Shown here piece by piece: positions 1 to 10,345 of a stretch of 64,000 nucleotides of DNA. Both the position numbers and the translations under genes were made by a program. The notes below the pieces were generated by a model. That model ran no database searches, was not told where the DNA came from, and saw nothing but the letters and a program-made list of their open reading frames with translations. The stretch's first letter is position 1. Every line of letters starts with the position of its first letter. The stretch is taken from NCBI RefSeq assembly GCF_014805625.2, contig NW_024003752.1, positions 268,197-332,196 on the forward strand, given 5' to 3'. Source of the stretch: Glossina fuscipes (Eukaryota > Arthropoda > Insecta > Diptera > Glossinidae).

Positions 1-1
1 T

Positions 2-392
2 AACAAAAATGGCACAGTGTCCCTGAACATACATAAACTACCTACTGACGGCGAATTCGTACTTCGTCTGAGAACAATATTGATAAGTTTAGCATGTCAA
101 TTTCTTTTACATTTGAATAAATTTAAAAAATACTGCTTTGAAAGGGGCGCTACTATTAAAGCAAGCATCCTCGGCTGCCATTGACTACCAGATTACATGA
201 AATGCTAGTTCATTCAAAGCAAATAATGCTCAAAACAGCGCTTTTTCGCGCGTCGGTAACCTCCCCAATTTGTATAACAGAGTACTTGATACGTTCGATT
301 CATTAATTTCATCACAGCCCTTAAGTAAACGTGTACACCAAAGAAAGCGTTTAATGGAGGTTAAGCAATTATTGCAAGGCGGCGAAGGTTGA
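2..392 (+). pseudogene. Unrecognised coding fragment, probably the C-terminal end of a gene or a decayed gene
   Basis: Two adjacent open stretches read like protein. Positions 2-184 are open from the window edge for about 60 codons, and 201-392 are open for about 63 codons in another frame (FSRVGNLPNLYNRVLDTF is part of it), ending in TGA at 390-392. If one extra base is assumed near 180, the second frame continues backwards as IDYQIT, then meets a TGA at 198. This is therefore either one gene broken by a frameshift and a stop, or two exons with a very short intron. An AATAAA lies near 465, as expected for the 3' end of a transcript. The composition differs from the transposon ORFs nearby. 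I do not recognise the family and the upstream part lies outside the window. Confidence 0.35.
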
Positions 393-1620
393 CGATTATA
401 TAGGCAAACTAGAGGATGAAAATTTTGTTTTAGATAATAAGCTGAATTTAAATTGATGTAAAGTTTAATAAAAGGACAATATTTTCGAAAAATGTGTGTA
501 TTTTACATTTAAATTTTAAAACCTACATTTCAAAATTAAAATTTAAAAAAGTTTTTTAATTTTCGATTAAAAAAACATCATCAATATTCTAGTGGAAAGT
601 GCTATTTGGAACCATAGTAAGAAGAAAGAAATAAGATAAAAAATAAGATAAGAAATTATCTGGACGTAAGAAGTGATAGCTATTTAAGTGCGGCCTAGTC
701 CACAAAAATATTTCAAGGCCTTTAACTGTCAAATCAGACAAAGCAAAGGTGTCTTTTCGAGTAAAAAAAATCGCTTGCTCGATATTATATTAGTCGCAAT
801 TTGCAAATTGTTAACTACTTTACAACAAAACTCATGCGACGAATTTATATCGGTATTATCGGTATTATTTTATATATTATTATATATAGCAGAAAAACAA
901 TCATTATGTTGCGCAAAGTCAGAATAGAAAATCGAAATTGGACGCAGAACGGGTCTTTACGGAATATCTGCAGGCATAGATACATGAGAGAATTCATTAA
1001 AATGAGATGCAGAAATATCTTTCTGGCGAAAATTCAGTACATCTTGATTCGAAAAATAGCACATTACAAATGAATGTTCAAAATATCCGCGGAAGTGTAC
1101 AGTTGAAAATTAAAATCAAAGATGTGTTTTAAGCTAAAATGGGTCTATACTAATTTCATAAGGATGGTCCGAAAAAAAAATCAGGCAACCATATTGAAAA
1201 GATGACATATATTTTTGTTTTATCTTGAGTTTAGTTGGGGGACAAAAGATTTTATTATCATGGTATCCCACATATTTCCTTTGACTCAGCAAAGTCTTCC
1301 TAACCTTAGACAGATTTAAATTAGACACATTTAAACATGCGTGATAGTCATGTTAAAGATAACTGCAGCAATGTTGGGTGTGATTTGGTTTATCAAAAAA
1401 TATCTAAAACGGTTTATTCAAAATTTTTTATCAGCAATTTCTATAGGTGAAAATGATTAAGAAATGGGAAATATCAGTGCACATAACCATTAAATTCGAT
1501 GCTTTTGGCCTTTCTCTGCATAAAATAACAATTTCCCATTTACTATTATTGATTTGTTTAGCGCATACCGACGCTAATCACGGAGTGGTCAAACTTGCAT
1601 ATTCGATCATTACCTTTGTC
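393..1620. other. Non-coding stretch, no gene seen
   Basis: AT-rich sequence with a possible polyadenylation signal near 465. Short ORFs at 688-927, 801-1073 and 1134-1328 (minus) have no recognisable motif and look like chance openings. Confidence 0.4.
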
Positions 1621-1629
1621 GTCTAATTA

Positions 1630-2488
1630 GGAAAAATCTGCTGCTGAAGCCAACCACAGACGTTCAGAAGCTTATAGCGATACCACTTCATCATATCCCA
1701 ATTGTCGGTTTTGATTTCAACGGTTTAAGAGTAGTGCATTTTATACGATATACGAAATATACGAAAACATTCTGGAGGATCAAAGAAGTTTGAAGACATC
1801 GTATTGTAAGCCTTATTGGACGAAAACCTATCTCAAACTCTCAAAAAACATTCGGACAACTTAGCAGTTGATGAATCAATAGTTTCTAGATTTTTACATG
1901 CGATGAGAAAAATCAAAAAGAAGGAAAAATGGCCACCATACGAATTGACTGAAAATGCCATTTCAACCCTTTTCAACACCACGATATTATTGCGAGCCAA
2001 CTAAAAAATGTTAGAGCTTTCTGTGGCGTATTGTCACAGGCGATTAAAGGTGGATCAATCGCGAAAATCCCAAGCGCAAAAAGTTTGTCTAGGAAAGCCA
2101 TCCATATCGACATCGAAAACGAATATTCATGGCCAGAACGTTTTGCTGTACATATGGTAGAATCAGCAAGCCGTAGTTTGTTATGAGCTGCTAAAAACGA
2201 ATAAAACTGTTACTGCAAATATATATCGACATTAATAAAAGTATTACAGAGAATACCAGCAATAGCAACTCAAAGCTGCATAGTCATCCTCTTGCATGGT
2301 AACGCGCGGCAACGCGTTACAAGAGTTGTCAAGGATACACTGTTGCTTTCCACGAAATTGAAGATGTACGAAACTGGGTCAATGATTCGATTGTTGCCAA
2401 ACGAATATGGTTCTGTCAACGCGGTTTCGCTATGTTGCTAGAAAGACGGGCAAAAATTGAAGAAAATGATCGAAAACATTATTATTAA
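1630..2488 (+). pseudogene. Mariner transposase relic, left arm copy
   Basis: Tc1/mariner transposase of the mariner (D,D34D) type, a nuclear cut-and-paste enzyme. The N-terminal helix-turn-helix region is visible from about 1630 (AAEANHRRSEAYSDTTSSYP, then a stop, then FQRFKS). The stretch 1816-2004 carries the family pattern of the linker region (KKEKWPPYEL). The C-terminal part resumes at about 2290 (LLHGNARQRVTRVV) and ends ENDRKHYY-stop at 2486-2488. Compared with the right-arm copy it lacks about 100 bp after LLHGNARQ, which removes the region of the third catalytic Asp. With several stops and frameshifts it cannot be active. No terminal inverted repeats were identified. Confidence 0.75.
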
Positions 2489-3179
2489 CGCTTATTGTAC
2501 CAATGTATCACAATAAATGCCTTTTTCAAGTAAACATTGTCAAAAATTTTTGCAAGCACCTAATAATACAGTACAATGCACTCATTACCACGAACTATAT
2601 AGAAATGGAGGTAACTATAATCTATCCCAATCAAACATTTGGTATACATTTTCTTCCTATGAAACAAAAACCATCAATAAACCTGAAATATCATATGTCC
2701 TGTTTATACCTATTTGCTTTTCAAAGCCATTTGAATTGTATTTCTACTAAATACTGTCTAGATTTATGTCACTATTTTATGGTAATATTCTAATGTAAAT
2801 ATTGTTGAAAATCTTTGTAAGAAAGTTGTCTACAAAGATGAAGTTTAGCAATCAAGAAAATCACTGATGATGAGCACGTGGAAAAGCTCTGGTTGTACTC
2901 TAGATAGCGAGTGGTTGCTCCTAACAGAAAAATGCACTCCGACGCTCTTGACAATAACAAAATTTTCTCTTGTTTACTAAAATTCAAGATAATGATGATT
3001 ACCACTGGTGCCCGTAGTCCATTTTATTCGCACAGTCTATAAGAATAGAAAATTACAGATATATCTCATAAAAAACAAGCTCAATAAATTACATTACTTC
3101 GATTATATTAGTTTGGTTCAAAAGCTTATTCTGTTTTTTGAAATACTCAACGTTAAAAGTCTTAAGTAAAGTAATCATC

Positions 3180-3480
3180 GAATCAAACTATGTTAAAAAA
3201 CGATACCTGCTTCAATAAGGATCGAAGTAAAGACAACGGAAGATAAAGTGTTCTGTATTAGGCACCGTAAAGTAGATGTCACATCTATTAACAGAAGGAT
3301 CACTTATTTTGAGCAAGTAGGAGGGATCATATGTATGGTCTTGGGTCAACGCCAACCATGTGATACCAAAGCTTATTAGAAACTGAATCGGAACTTGAAA
3401 AGAGTGCCCGTCCTTTGCTTTGAGAATTTAGAACATGTTCAAGATTCCTCTCTTCGTCGAGTTGTTTGTCACATCACTCT
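3180..3480 (-). pseudogene. Non-LTR retrotransposon C-terminal relic, arm A
   Basis: The reverse complement of this stretch matches the arm B copy at 17840-18120, which reads as the Cys/His tail that follows reverse transcriptase and RNase H in many insect non-LTR elements (NRCDICFTVPNTEHFIFHC in arm B). Both copies carry stops and small indels. No upstream reverse transcriptase is recognisable next to it, so this is a 3' fragment. The family cannot be named from so short a piece. Confidence 0.45.
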
Positions 3481-3819
3481 ACAGCCAGACAATGCAAAAT
3501 CAATGATTAATGAGTTATCAATATATCTTTGAATTTCTGACGAGAAATAATTAGAGAATGAGTTATTAAGCAGGTATTGCGCAGCCACCTTTGCTGAACG
3601 AAAAAACTAATAGTAAGAAAGAAGAAAAGGGTGTGCTCTTTTAGTGAATATATAAAAATTCGAAACGTGAAGCTAAGATTGCGAGTGTCTGAAAACAAAA
3701 TAACGTAAAAAACCGTGAGACGCAAAAATTAAAATAGATAACTATTAAGATGTATTAAATATTACAAATATGTAAAAAATTAGGTCATCATTATCTAAAA
3801 CAAAAGTGAAGTAAAGAAA

Positions 3820-4194
3820 TTAAATACTACTGCTACAAGTATACACATACTTTCTATAGTGAAACATTTGATTTCTCATCTTTCCTCTTATTTTATATTC
3901 AAATGTTATCTCTTTGCATTGTGAGAGCACGTAAACTATCTGGGGCCGACTTAAATAAGTCCCCTTCATTCTCTTCAAAAGTATATTAAGGATAGCTACT
4001 CTTAACGGTTCTTTGCTCGCAACGTAAATTGATCTCAGATGGAGAGGAAGTTCATTACTTAATACATAAATAATGTGAACAGAAAAGGACGGTGAATGAC
4101 TCAAGGATCTCGACAAAGAGTGACCCTGACATCTACAGGCAGTTTCTTTGACGACAGATTTGCACTGTTCAGTGACTGAAAGGTTGTTGAACAT
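3820..4194 (-). CDS. Unrecognised 124-codon ORF in arm A, mirrored in arm B
   Basis: This ORF has a counterpart of 134 codons at 17080-17484 on the plus strand. The C-terminal two thirds are nearly identical (SNELPLHLRSIYVASKEP and KEITFEYKIRGKMRNQMF). The N-terminal third differs by substitutions that are often conservative and by length (LSVTEQCKSV against LSINEHYKSV), yet the frame is kept. It is rich in Arg, Ser and Lys, with no signal peptide or membrane segment. I do not recognise a domain. It may be a fragment of a transposon protein rather than a host gene. Confidence 0.3.
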   Translation of the reverse strand: MFNNLSVTEQCKSVVKETACRCQGHSLSRSLSHSPSFSVHIIYVLSNELPLHLRSIYVASKEPLRVAILNILLKRMKGTYLSRPQIVYVLSQCKEITFEYKIRGKMRNQMFHYRKYVYTCSSSI

Positions 4195-4200
4195 ATTTTC

Positions 4201-4690
4201 CCCTGCTGGTTATCGTGATAACCTTTGTGGATCATTTTATACTTAGCACACACTTTTATATTTTGTAGAGTTGACGGAAAAATTCAGTTCTTCAGTAACC
4301 TTTCGAAGGATTTCGAAATAAGCGGAAGGACGCAGAGTGCAAGTTCAACAGTATCCAATTCAGAAAAAGCTTTGAGACGAATCATTGGAAATTTGAACAG
4401 AATCCCGAACGAAGCTTAATGTACCTTCAACGAAAAACGCGGAAATGCAGTCAACTCTTTTAGAGTTAATGGGAGAGTTGATAAGAATATTTCTAAGTTT
4501 TATATTTGATTTTCGCACCCACCGTCTAGTTTGACGTCAATATTTTATTTTAATATTTTACCGTAAATAATTTTGAAATGAAAAACTTATCAAAATTAAC
4601 GTACTCACCTAGCATTATTGTTATATATGTTATGGTGTTGTTGTGACTTGGTATGATAGTTGGTTTATTCGGGGACTTTCTTAGTACGTT
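4201..4690. other. No gene seen
   Basis: A short ORF at 4225-4419 has no family motif. The rest is AT-rich and featureless to the eye. Confidence 0.3.
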
Positions 4691-4694
4691 ATTA

Positions 4695-4995
4695 TTGTAA
4701 GCATAGAGTGTATAAAATGAACGTGACCAAGAGTTTTGATAAGCTACCCGTGGTGTGTTTGGGATTGAGATCTGTCTACAAAGATGACATATCAGCGACG
4801 TTCGCTGAAATGGTGTATGAACAGACGCTTCGTTTCCCAGTCGAACTATTGGTTTCAAGTTTCCATACCATTAGTTCAAATCTTTTGAACTATTTTCGAG
4901 GACGCTTTCATAACGTCTTTAGCCATCGTACGGATTTCGAAACCAAAATTTGTCTTTTCATGTTAGTCTGCGTTATAAAAAGAAGAGTATGCAAT
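4695..4995 (+). pseudogene. Ty3/gypsy integrase C-terminal relic
   Basis: The frame 4660-5016 contains LPVVCLGLRSVYKDD followed by AEMVYEQTLRFPVE. This is the conserved block found C-terminal to the integrase core of many insect gypsy polyproteins, where the consensus resembles LPLVLLGIR..KED..A..AELVYG..LRLPGE. About 60 residues match and the sequence then decays. No start, catalytic core or LTR lies beside it, so it is a fragment. A tRNA-derived SINE begins right at its 3' end. Confidence 0.6.
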
Positions 4996-5007
4996 TACTA
5001 TATGGTG

Positions 5008-5090
5008 GCCGCCTGAGTAGCCGAGTAGGTAACAATCGCGGGTTCAAATTTCAAGTGCGGTAGAGTTTTCTTTAGTCGTAATTATACTGA
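5008..5090 (+). repeat. tRNA-derived SINE, plus-strand copy
   Basis: The head resembles a tRNA gene: an A-box-like TAGCCGAGTAGG near 5017 and a B-box-like GGTTCAAATTT at 5042-5052, followed by AAGTGCGGTAGAGTTTT. The same head, in antisense, is at about 45070-45153. Divergent internal sequence and the lack of a cloverleaf argue against a working tRNA. The 3' limit of this copy is unclear. Confidence 0.6.
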
Positions 5091-5099
5091 GTGCTCACT

Positions 5100-6640
5100 C
5101 GACAAAGACGCAACACTTATCAATTGGGTACGTACCCGCTTGGTTGCGGCCACCTCTCTACTTCTCCATATTTCCTTTGTTCTTTCCGATAGTCACCGTA
5201 ATTCACGACTGGGCGATATCCCTTGAGTAATTCGTCACATTAAAAAAAAAAAAAACTGATTGCAAAAACCTACATATTTTAAAGTTGTGATTGGCGATAA
5301 AATCAAGACTTTTCCTATAGACCGGCTGAAGCCCACTATAGTTGAGGAATCCTTCGCATAAAGCACACGCAATAACGTTAAAAACGAGAAGCATCTTCGA
5401 CCTTTTCAAGATTTTTCTCGGAGGTATAGTAGTGTGAGATATCCTTTGTAATCTTTTGTTTATCTTGTTATATCATGTCTTTTTTGTGTGTGTGAAAATA
5501 TCTTTAAATTTCTCTTTTTAAATATTTAAAAGTAAAAGCCAGAAATTATTTACAATTCAAACAAAAAACGTTTGTTTTGTATATAAAGTTATGTATTGTG
5601 TAAATTGGCAATAAATAAAAAACAACACAAAATTGGCTTTTTTTCTAGGTTCGAAATGGACTTATTTATATAAAACATATAGTGTTGCTTATAACCTAAT
5701 GGATTTATAGTGAGAAAATTACATGTTATCAGTTTTGCATTGGGTTTCGACGTTATCCCGTGAAACAATCGCAAACTATATTTAATGCGACTTCCATTCA
5801 TTGTAAAAATCGCAAAGAATACCTTTTGTGTCGTAAAAAGCAACGCGTAGTTGAAACATTAAGAACGTTTATGATGCGAAATTTGACACAGATGTCTGTC
5901 ATAGTGCTACCAATTTAGGAAAAGAATATTTCTGATATTCGATATACCTTCGTAATTTAACTTGAATATTGTTCTTATTTTTTCACAAAGTGTTATTGCA
6001 TGCTAACTATAGCACATACATATTACAGCTCCCATCCTTAAGTAAGTCAATGTCTACATTGGTACTTCGTACTTAAAATATGAGATTATGTGTGTTTTTT
6101 TGTATATTAAGCATGTCGGTAACGGTGTTGTTAATGTTATTAAAGAGCACATAATATGATTTTTCTATGGAACTCTATATGAATGACATCGTCTGCTTAG
6201 TTAGGTTTTTTTGTGTAAGAAATTAAGCTGGGTGGAGTAGTATTTAATTTGCTTTCGATTTCTAATCGAATCGATAATCCGATTTTAATTTTATAGTTAT
6301 TTAAAGTTATTACATTATTTCTACATAATTTCATTTCCACGTCTTCATAATTGCGTTCTATTAACGTTTCGGTAAAATTTTGCGCTAGTATTATGTATGG
6401 TGGTACAAAATTTATGCTAACATTATTACTTATCTTAGATGTACAGCTGGAAATTTTATTATTTAATAAATTTTCGAATTCTCAATTTTATTCAGTTTTT
6501 TCTTCACATAAATATGATCTGATCTTAAAGCTAGCTTTTGATTGTTATATTTGGTAGGGGTATTCTAAAGTTATCGCATGGAATAAACAGTAGACAGTGT
6601 CATATTTTATCCAAACCGATGTTCGAACAAAATCGAACTG
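5100..6640. other. Non-coding stretch, no gene seen
   Basis: AT-rich DNA with short chance ORFs (5203-5409, 5589-5843, 6351-6557). No domain, splice structure or repeat was identified with confidence. Confidence 0.35.
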
Positions 6641-8340
6641 GTTAGTTTACAAATGAGATATGGCTCAATAGCGATAAGTTAACAATGCCCAATTTTTTCA
6701 ATTGAATTCCAAGTTGAACACCTTGCATATGTTCTAAACAAAGTTTGACATTGTCAACAAATGCATCAAGGCTTTCTCCAAAGGTATGTCTTAATAAAAA
6801 CTTGTTTTTCTTTGTTTGCCATTTATAAGTACTTGGAAGTTAGATTTGTTTGGAAAAAGTCATGTTCTTCTAACTCTGTGGAGTTTACGGCTGTAGTGTG
6901 GTTTTATATTCTGTAGGAGTTATAATTTTTCCTTAGTTAATTATGATATGGCGACACTTGTTCCATGTGTTATTTATACTAATAAATTGAGCGTTTGAAG
7001 TGTTTGAATTATATACAATGAACATGTGAAAATGATGATATTACAAGTTTTGATATTCTGACGGTCGGGTCCGCGACTTTTAGGACTCATGGCTTTCGGT
7101 TTCTATTCTGCAATCAGATTCTTCCTTTACTTTCTGTCTTTTAAATTGACTTTTGTACTTTCTAAAATTCCTTCTTCTTACGTTTAACTACATAGTATTC
7201 ATTGTCTTCACCGTGTTCTACAACTTTTATATTTCTAACCGGATTTTTTGTTTTGATCAATCTTTTTCTGTTAATTTCCTCACAGATGTTTTTGGTTATA
7301 AAGTTGTTCCAATTCTTCTGGACCTATTCTTATTGATGCTGTCTATTCCTCGCTCCTTCAGAATCTGTGTATTAAGTAATGGATCCTTCTTATGGAAAAA
7401 TAGGGTGCAAGGCGGTTCATCTATATTGAAATGGTTTACATTTAATGGTTGTGTAAATGGTCTGTTTCACAACTGTATAGTCCAGTTCTTTGTCTCCGGA
7501 AATACTTGTAACTCTTGTAATTTGTAAGTATTTTATTTGGAGTCTCATGTAAAGGTTCAATATCTAAAGTGCCTATTTTTCCAGTGCTAACTTCAAAGTT
7601 AGTGTCTAGCTGTTAACACCACTGTTTAATGTTTACCTTGTTCATTCCTCTTGGTCGTGAGCACTTTTCAGTGTTTTATGCAAATCCATTGTATTAAAGA
7701 ATTTAACTAACGCCGTTCTAGACATGAATTAACATCAGTTAAGACTCGAAACTTCTTCCCCTATTACAAATTTAAAAAAATATCGATGCAGGACAAATAA
7801 TACTCTGTCTAATTGCCTAAAGTCGATAATATACTTTTCCTAGTTTCAGATAATAAAGGTTTGATTTTAAAAGGTAGGTAGTCTGTGAAAATTATGATCC
7901 GATTTGCATAAATTGCATAGTACGGAGCTGTTTGTAATTTTACACGTTGATAGCAATTGGGGTAGCAGTGTTATCGCATACAAATTTTCACAATTTTCTG
8001 TTTACCCTGATGTAAACCTTCTAAATGAAGCTCGGTAACAATGGTTTTAAATTCTGAATATTCAGCACTACTTACCAAATCTTACTTAAATTTCACTAAC
8101 TTGTTTTTCTTGTCCTGAACGAAGTCCTTATATGTTCTGTCTTTTATGAAAAATTCCGTCATCTTGGACCTTTATTGCGGTGCTTTTATAGGTAAATTAT
8201 TTCTTAATAAATTTTACACATAAATGAATCCTTGATTTTCATATAATTGATTATACGTTGATGTAGTCAAAAAACATAATAACGTTCTTTCTTCGTGACG
8301 TAATTCTCGTCCGTTTTAATACTTTTAACTTGTTCCGTAA
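6640..8340 (-). pseudogene. Decayed gypsy-type LTR retrotransposon, integrase side
   Basis: Read on the minus strand, about 8170-7900 gives a degraded integrase zinc-binding region: TELHLEGLHQGKQKIVKI, then, after a stop and frameshifts, YPNCYQ and NLCKSDH. This fits the H..H...C..C layout and the YYWPN block of Ty3/gypsy integrases. Further along the strand the sequence is too broken to assign. The RNase H end of what looks like the same element lies at 10020-10345 on the same strand, so the TIR-bounded element at 8371-9977 seems to have split it. No LTR was found. Confidence 0.45.
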
Positions 8341-8582
8341 GTGCATTCAAACTTTTTTTGAAATGAAATGTAGTGTGAGGACGTTTCGTCCCTTCCCTTG
8401 GCTGGAGCAGCTTACCGGCCCAAGGAAACCCACAAGATATTTATATTTCTACAGGGACTCTTTATTTTGCGGTTATTTCATTATTAAACTTTAGCACAAC
8501 TTCTCGAAACTATGCGACGACTCCAGCTCGACTCTCTAACCTACACTAGCCTAGACTATTCTAGTCTTGTCCTATCCTTAAT

Positions 8583-8655
8583 CTATTCCTATTCTACCTT
8601 AATTTATTCCTATTCTACCTTAATTTATTCCTATTCTATCTTATTCTATTCTTAT
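8583..8655. repeat. Minisatellite, about 22-bp units
   Basis: Units of the form TATTCCTATTCTACCTTAATTT occur about two and a half times and then degrade to shorter TATTCTATCT units. Similar sequence resumes at 9807-9900 (CCTTAATTTATTCC and CTATTCTTACGC), on the far side of the nested retrotransposon, so one array was split by the insertion. The ORF that crosses it (8512-8694) is a product of the repeat. Confidence 0.7.
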
Positions 8656-8659
8656 TATT

Positions 8660-9806
8660 GCGAAGAAAATTGCAAAGTCGCCATCTGCAATTGACTATTG
8701 TTTGTACGTCGCAAAGGAATTGAACATTCCCTTAAAAATTTTCCGCTCTTTTGGTCTTAAACCTCCATGGATTTTGAAGGACTGCTCTTTTGACATTTCG
8801 CTGTCTATGCACAAGAAAGAAAATACTCCAAATTACGTCTTCAGGAATCTAATAGCTGAAAAAACCCAACTACTGGAGAGTACTAGTTGGAATCTTTTAT
8901 ACAAAAACGGCTCAAAATCTTCTGGCCTGCCTCCTGCTTGTGCCGTGGTTGATGCTACAGGTCGAGTTCTTCTCAACCACATATTTCACGAAAGTTCTTC
9001 AACTTTCATAATCGAAGCCAGAGCTATCGTTCACGCTACGAACCTTGCCCATAAAAACAAACTCAAAACCGTCATAGTTACCGACAGTTTGTCTACATTA
9101 CAAGCTAGTCGGAGTCCTTCGACTTCGAAATGGAGTACCATCAACAAATTAAGGAATATAATTGCAACACCCGAGGGAAAAATTAAAATGTTATGGGTAC
9201 CAAGTCACATCGGTTTATTGGGAAATGAGCAGGCTGATCGAGCGGCAAAGGATACTGCTTCTGCTTCTCTAATTATGGATGATGTCATGGAAAAGTTGGA
9301 TTTTCAAAGATACATTGGAAGAAAAGTTAAACAGAAAATTGTAGAAGAAAATTTACAATACCATCATCAAGAATACTCTTGCATTAACCCTCAATTAACT
9401 TTAGCTTTATATCCAACTAACGTTGAGAAAATGAAGATCCAAACATTTTCGAGAATTCGCCTTTGGTCATACAGTTGCAACTCACCAATGGATCTTGAAG
9501 AAGTCTTCCTCCCCAATCTGCAGTTGTGGACAATCTCTCACCATAAAGCACATTCTCTGCGACTGCCTTAACTTTTGCTTGGCTAGAAGTATTGCATTTG
9601 GAACGATTAACCCTTTGGACATTCTACAATCAGGTTCAGAACAGAATATCAATTCAATATATTACTTTATTAATACTACTAAGCTCATTATCTAATGTAC
9701 ATTTATTTATATTAGAGCCGATAGCCTGTGCTGCTAGTGGTCAATGTCTTCTTTTTAGTCTAAGAATTTATTTCATTAGTCTAAAATTATAATAATAATA
9801 ATAATA
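8660..9806 (+). pseudogene. 5'-truncated non-LTR retrotransposon with RNase H domain
   Basis: The frame open at 8702-9571 holds a ribonuclease H domain of the type that follows reverse transcriptase in I-clade and related non-LTR elements. It shows LYKNGSKSSG (the first catalytic Asp of the usual TDGS is Asn here), EARAIVHA with the Glu, VTDSLSTLQ with the second Asp, and WVPSHIGLLGNEQADRAAK with the last Asp. A frameshift near 9500 moves reading to the frame with the Cys/His tail CSCGQSLTIKHILCDC, which ends about 9695. The 3' end is an (AAT)n tail at about 9789-9806. The endonuclease and reverse transcriptase are absent. The fragment is inactive. Confidence 0.75.
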
Positions 9807-9977
9807 CCTTAATTTATTCCTTCTCTATCTTTGTCTATTCTTATCCTATCTTAATCTATTCTTACGCTATATCTACCCTATTCTTACTCTACCTTACTCC
9901 CTAGCACTCCTCTTTCCCCAGCCAGAGATGGAGAACCTGTGAGGCCAAAACCAGGGACGACTTTGTGTCCTCAGAGT

Positions 9978-10345
9978 AGTTAGCACTGTCTTCATTTGCT
10001 GAATGAATAGTGACTATACCGGATCAGATGTGGTTATTAATATTATAATCGCCGAATTTAATTCTTAGTAAAGTGTCTGCCACATAATTCTCTTTATCGC
10101 GGATATCTTTGATATCAAAGTCGTATGCATAGTAGCCTTTAATAGCTTTCGGTGAAACTATACAAGTATAACCTTAACGTTTTGTTACCTAGCCCAATAT
10201 GTGAGAGTTCATTCAGAATTACGGACCCAATGGGTGCTAGGGTGTTAGTTGGGTTAATTTTCCCTTCTATTGGCGACCAATTCGGTACAACTTTTGATGC
10301 CAGAAACTCCTCCATATAACGTGTCGCAAAAAATGTTGGCATTAT
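9978..10345 (-). pseudogene. Decayed gypsy-type element, RNase H end
   Basis: On the minus strand about 10140-10020 reads YDFDIKDIRDKENYVADTLL, matching the end of the gypsy RNase H domain, where the consensus is YDF.I.YI.GKEN.VADALSR. Upstream, 10342-10139 (APIGSVILNELSHIGLGNKT) fits the RNase H core only loosely. The strand and order match the integrase relic at 6640-8340. Sequence at 10345-10800 may be more of this element but has no motif I trust. Confidence 0.5.

Larger units (their letters stand above)
1630..4200 (+). repeat. Left arm of a large inverted duplication (arm A)
   Basis: This segment matches the reverse complement of about 17050-19620. The order of contents is mirrored: mariner transposase outermost, then a well-conserved block (2503-2793 against 18490-18780, whose translations match at nearly every residue), then a non-LTR C-terminal relic, then an ORF of 124 against 134 codons innermost. 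The arms are separated by about 12.9 kb. Each arm has private indels, including a deletion of about 100 bp in the mariner part of arm A. The edges are set by eye and may be off by tens of bases. Confidence 0.8.
8371..9977. mobile_element. TIR-bounded element containing a minisatellite and a nested retrotransposon
   Basis: The left end (8371-8394) reads TAGTGTGAGGACG, then TTTCGTCCCT. The reverse complement of the right end (9953-9977) reads TACTCTGAGGAC, then TCGTCCCT. These are imperfect terminal inverted repeats of about 25 bp. Subterminal sequence is GC-richer than the surroundings and the middle is a pyrimidine-biased minisatellite. It has no transposase of its own, so it would be a non-autonomous DNA element that sits inside a gypsy relic and itself received an RNase H-bearing non-LTR fragment. 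A target duplication could not be fixed. Confidence 0.5.

Noticed and set aside
5008..5090. Functional tRNA gene
   Set aside because: A- and B-box-like text exists but no cloverleaf or anticodon arm; a related copy with an AAT tail shows a SINE.
8512..8694. 60-codon ORF
   Set aside because: It is a translation of the minisatellite.
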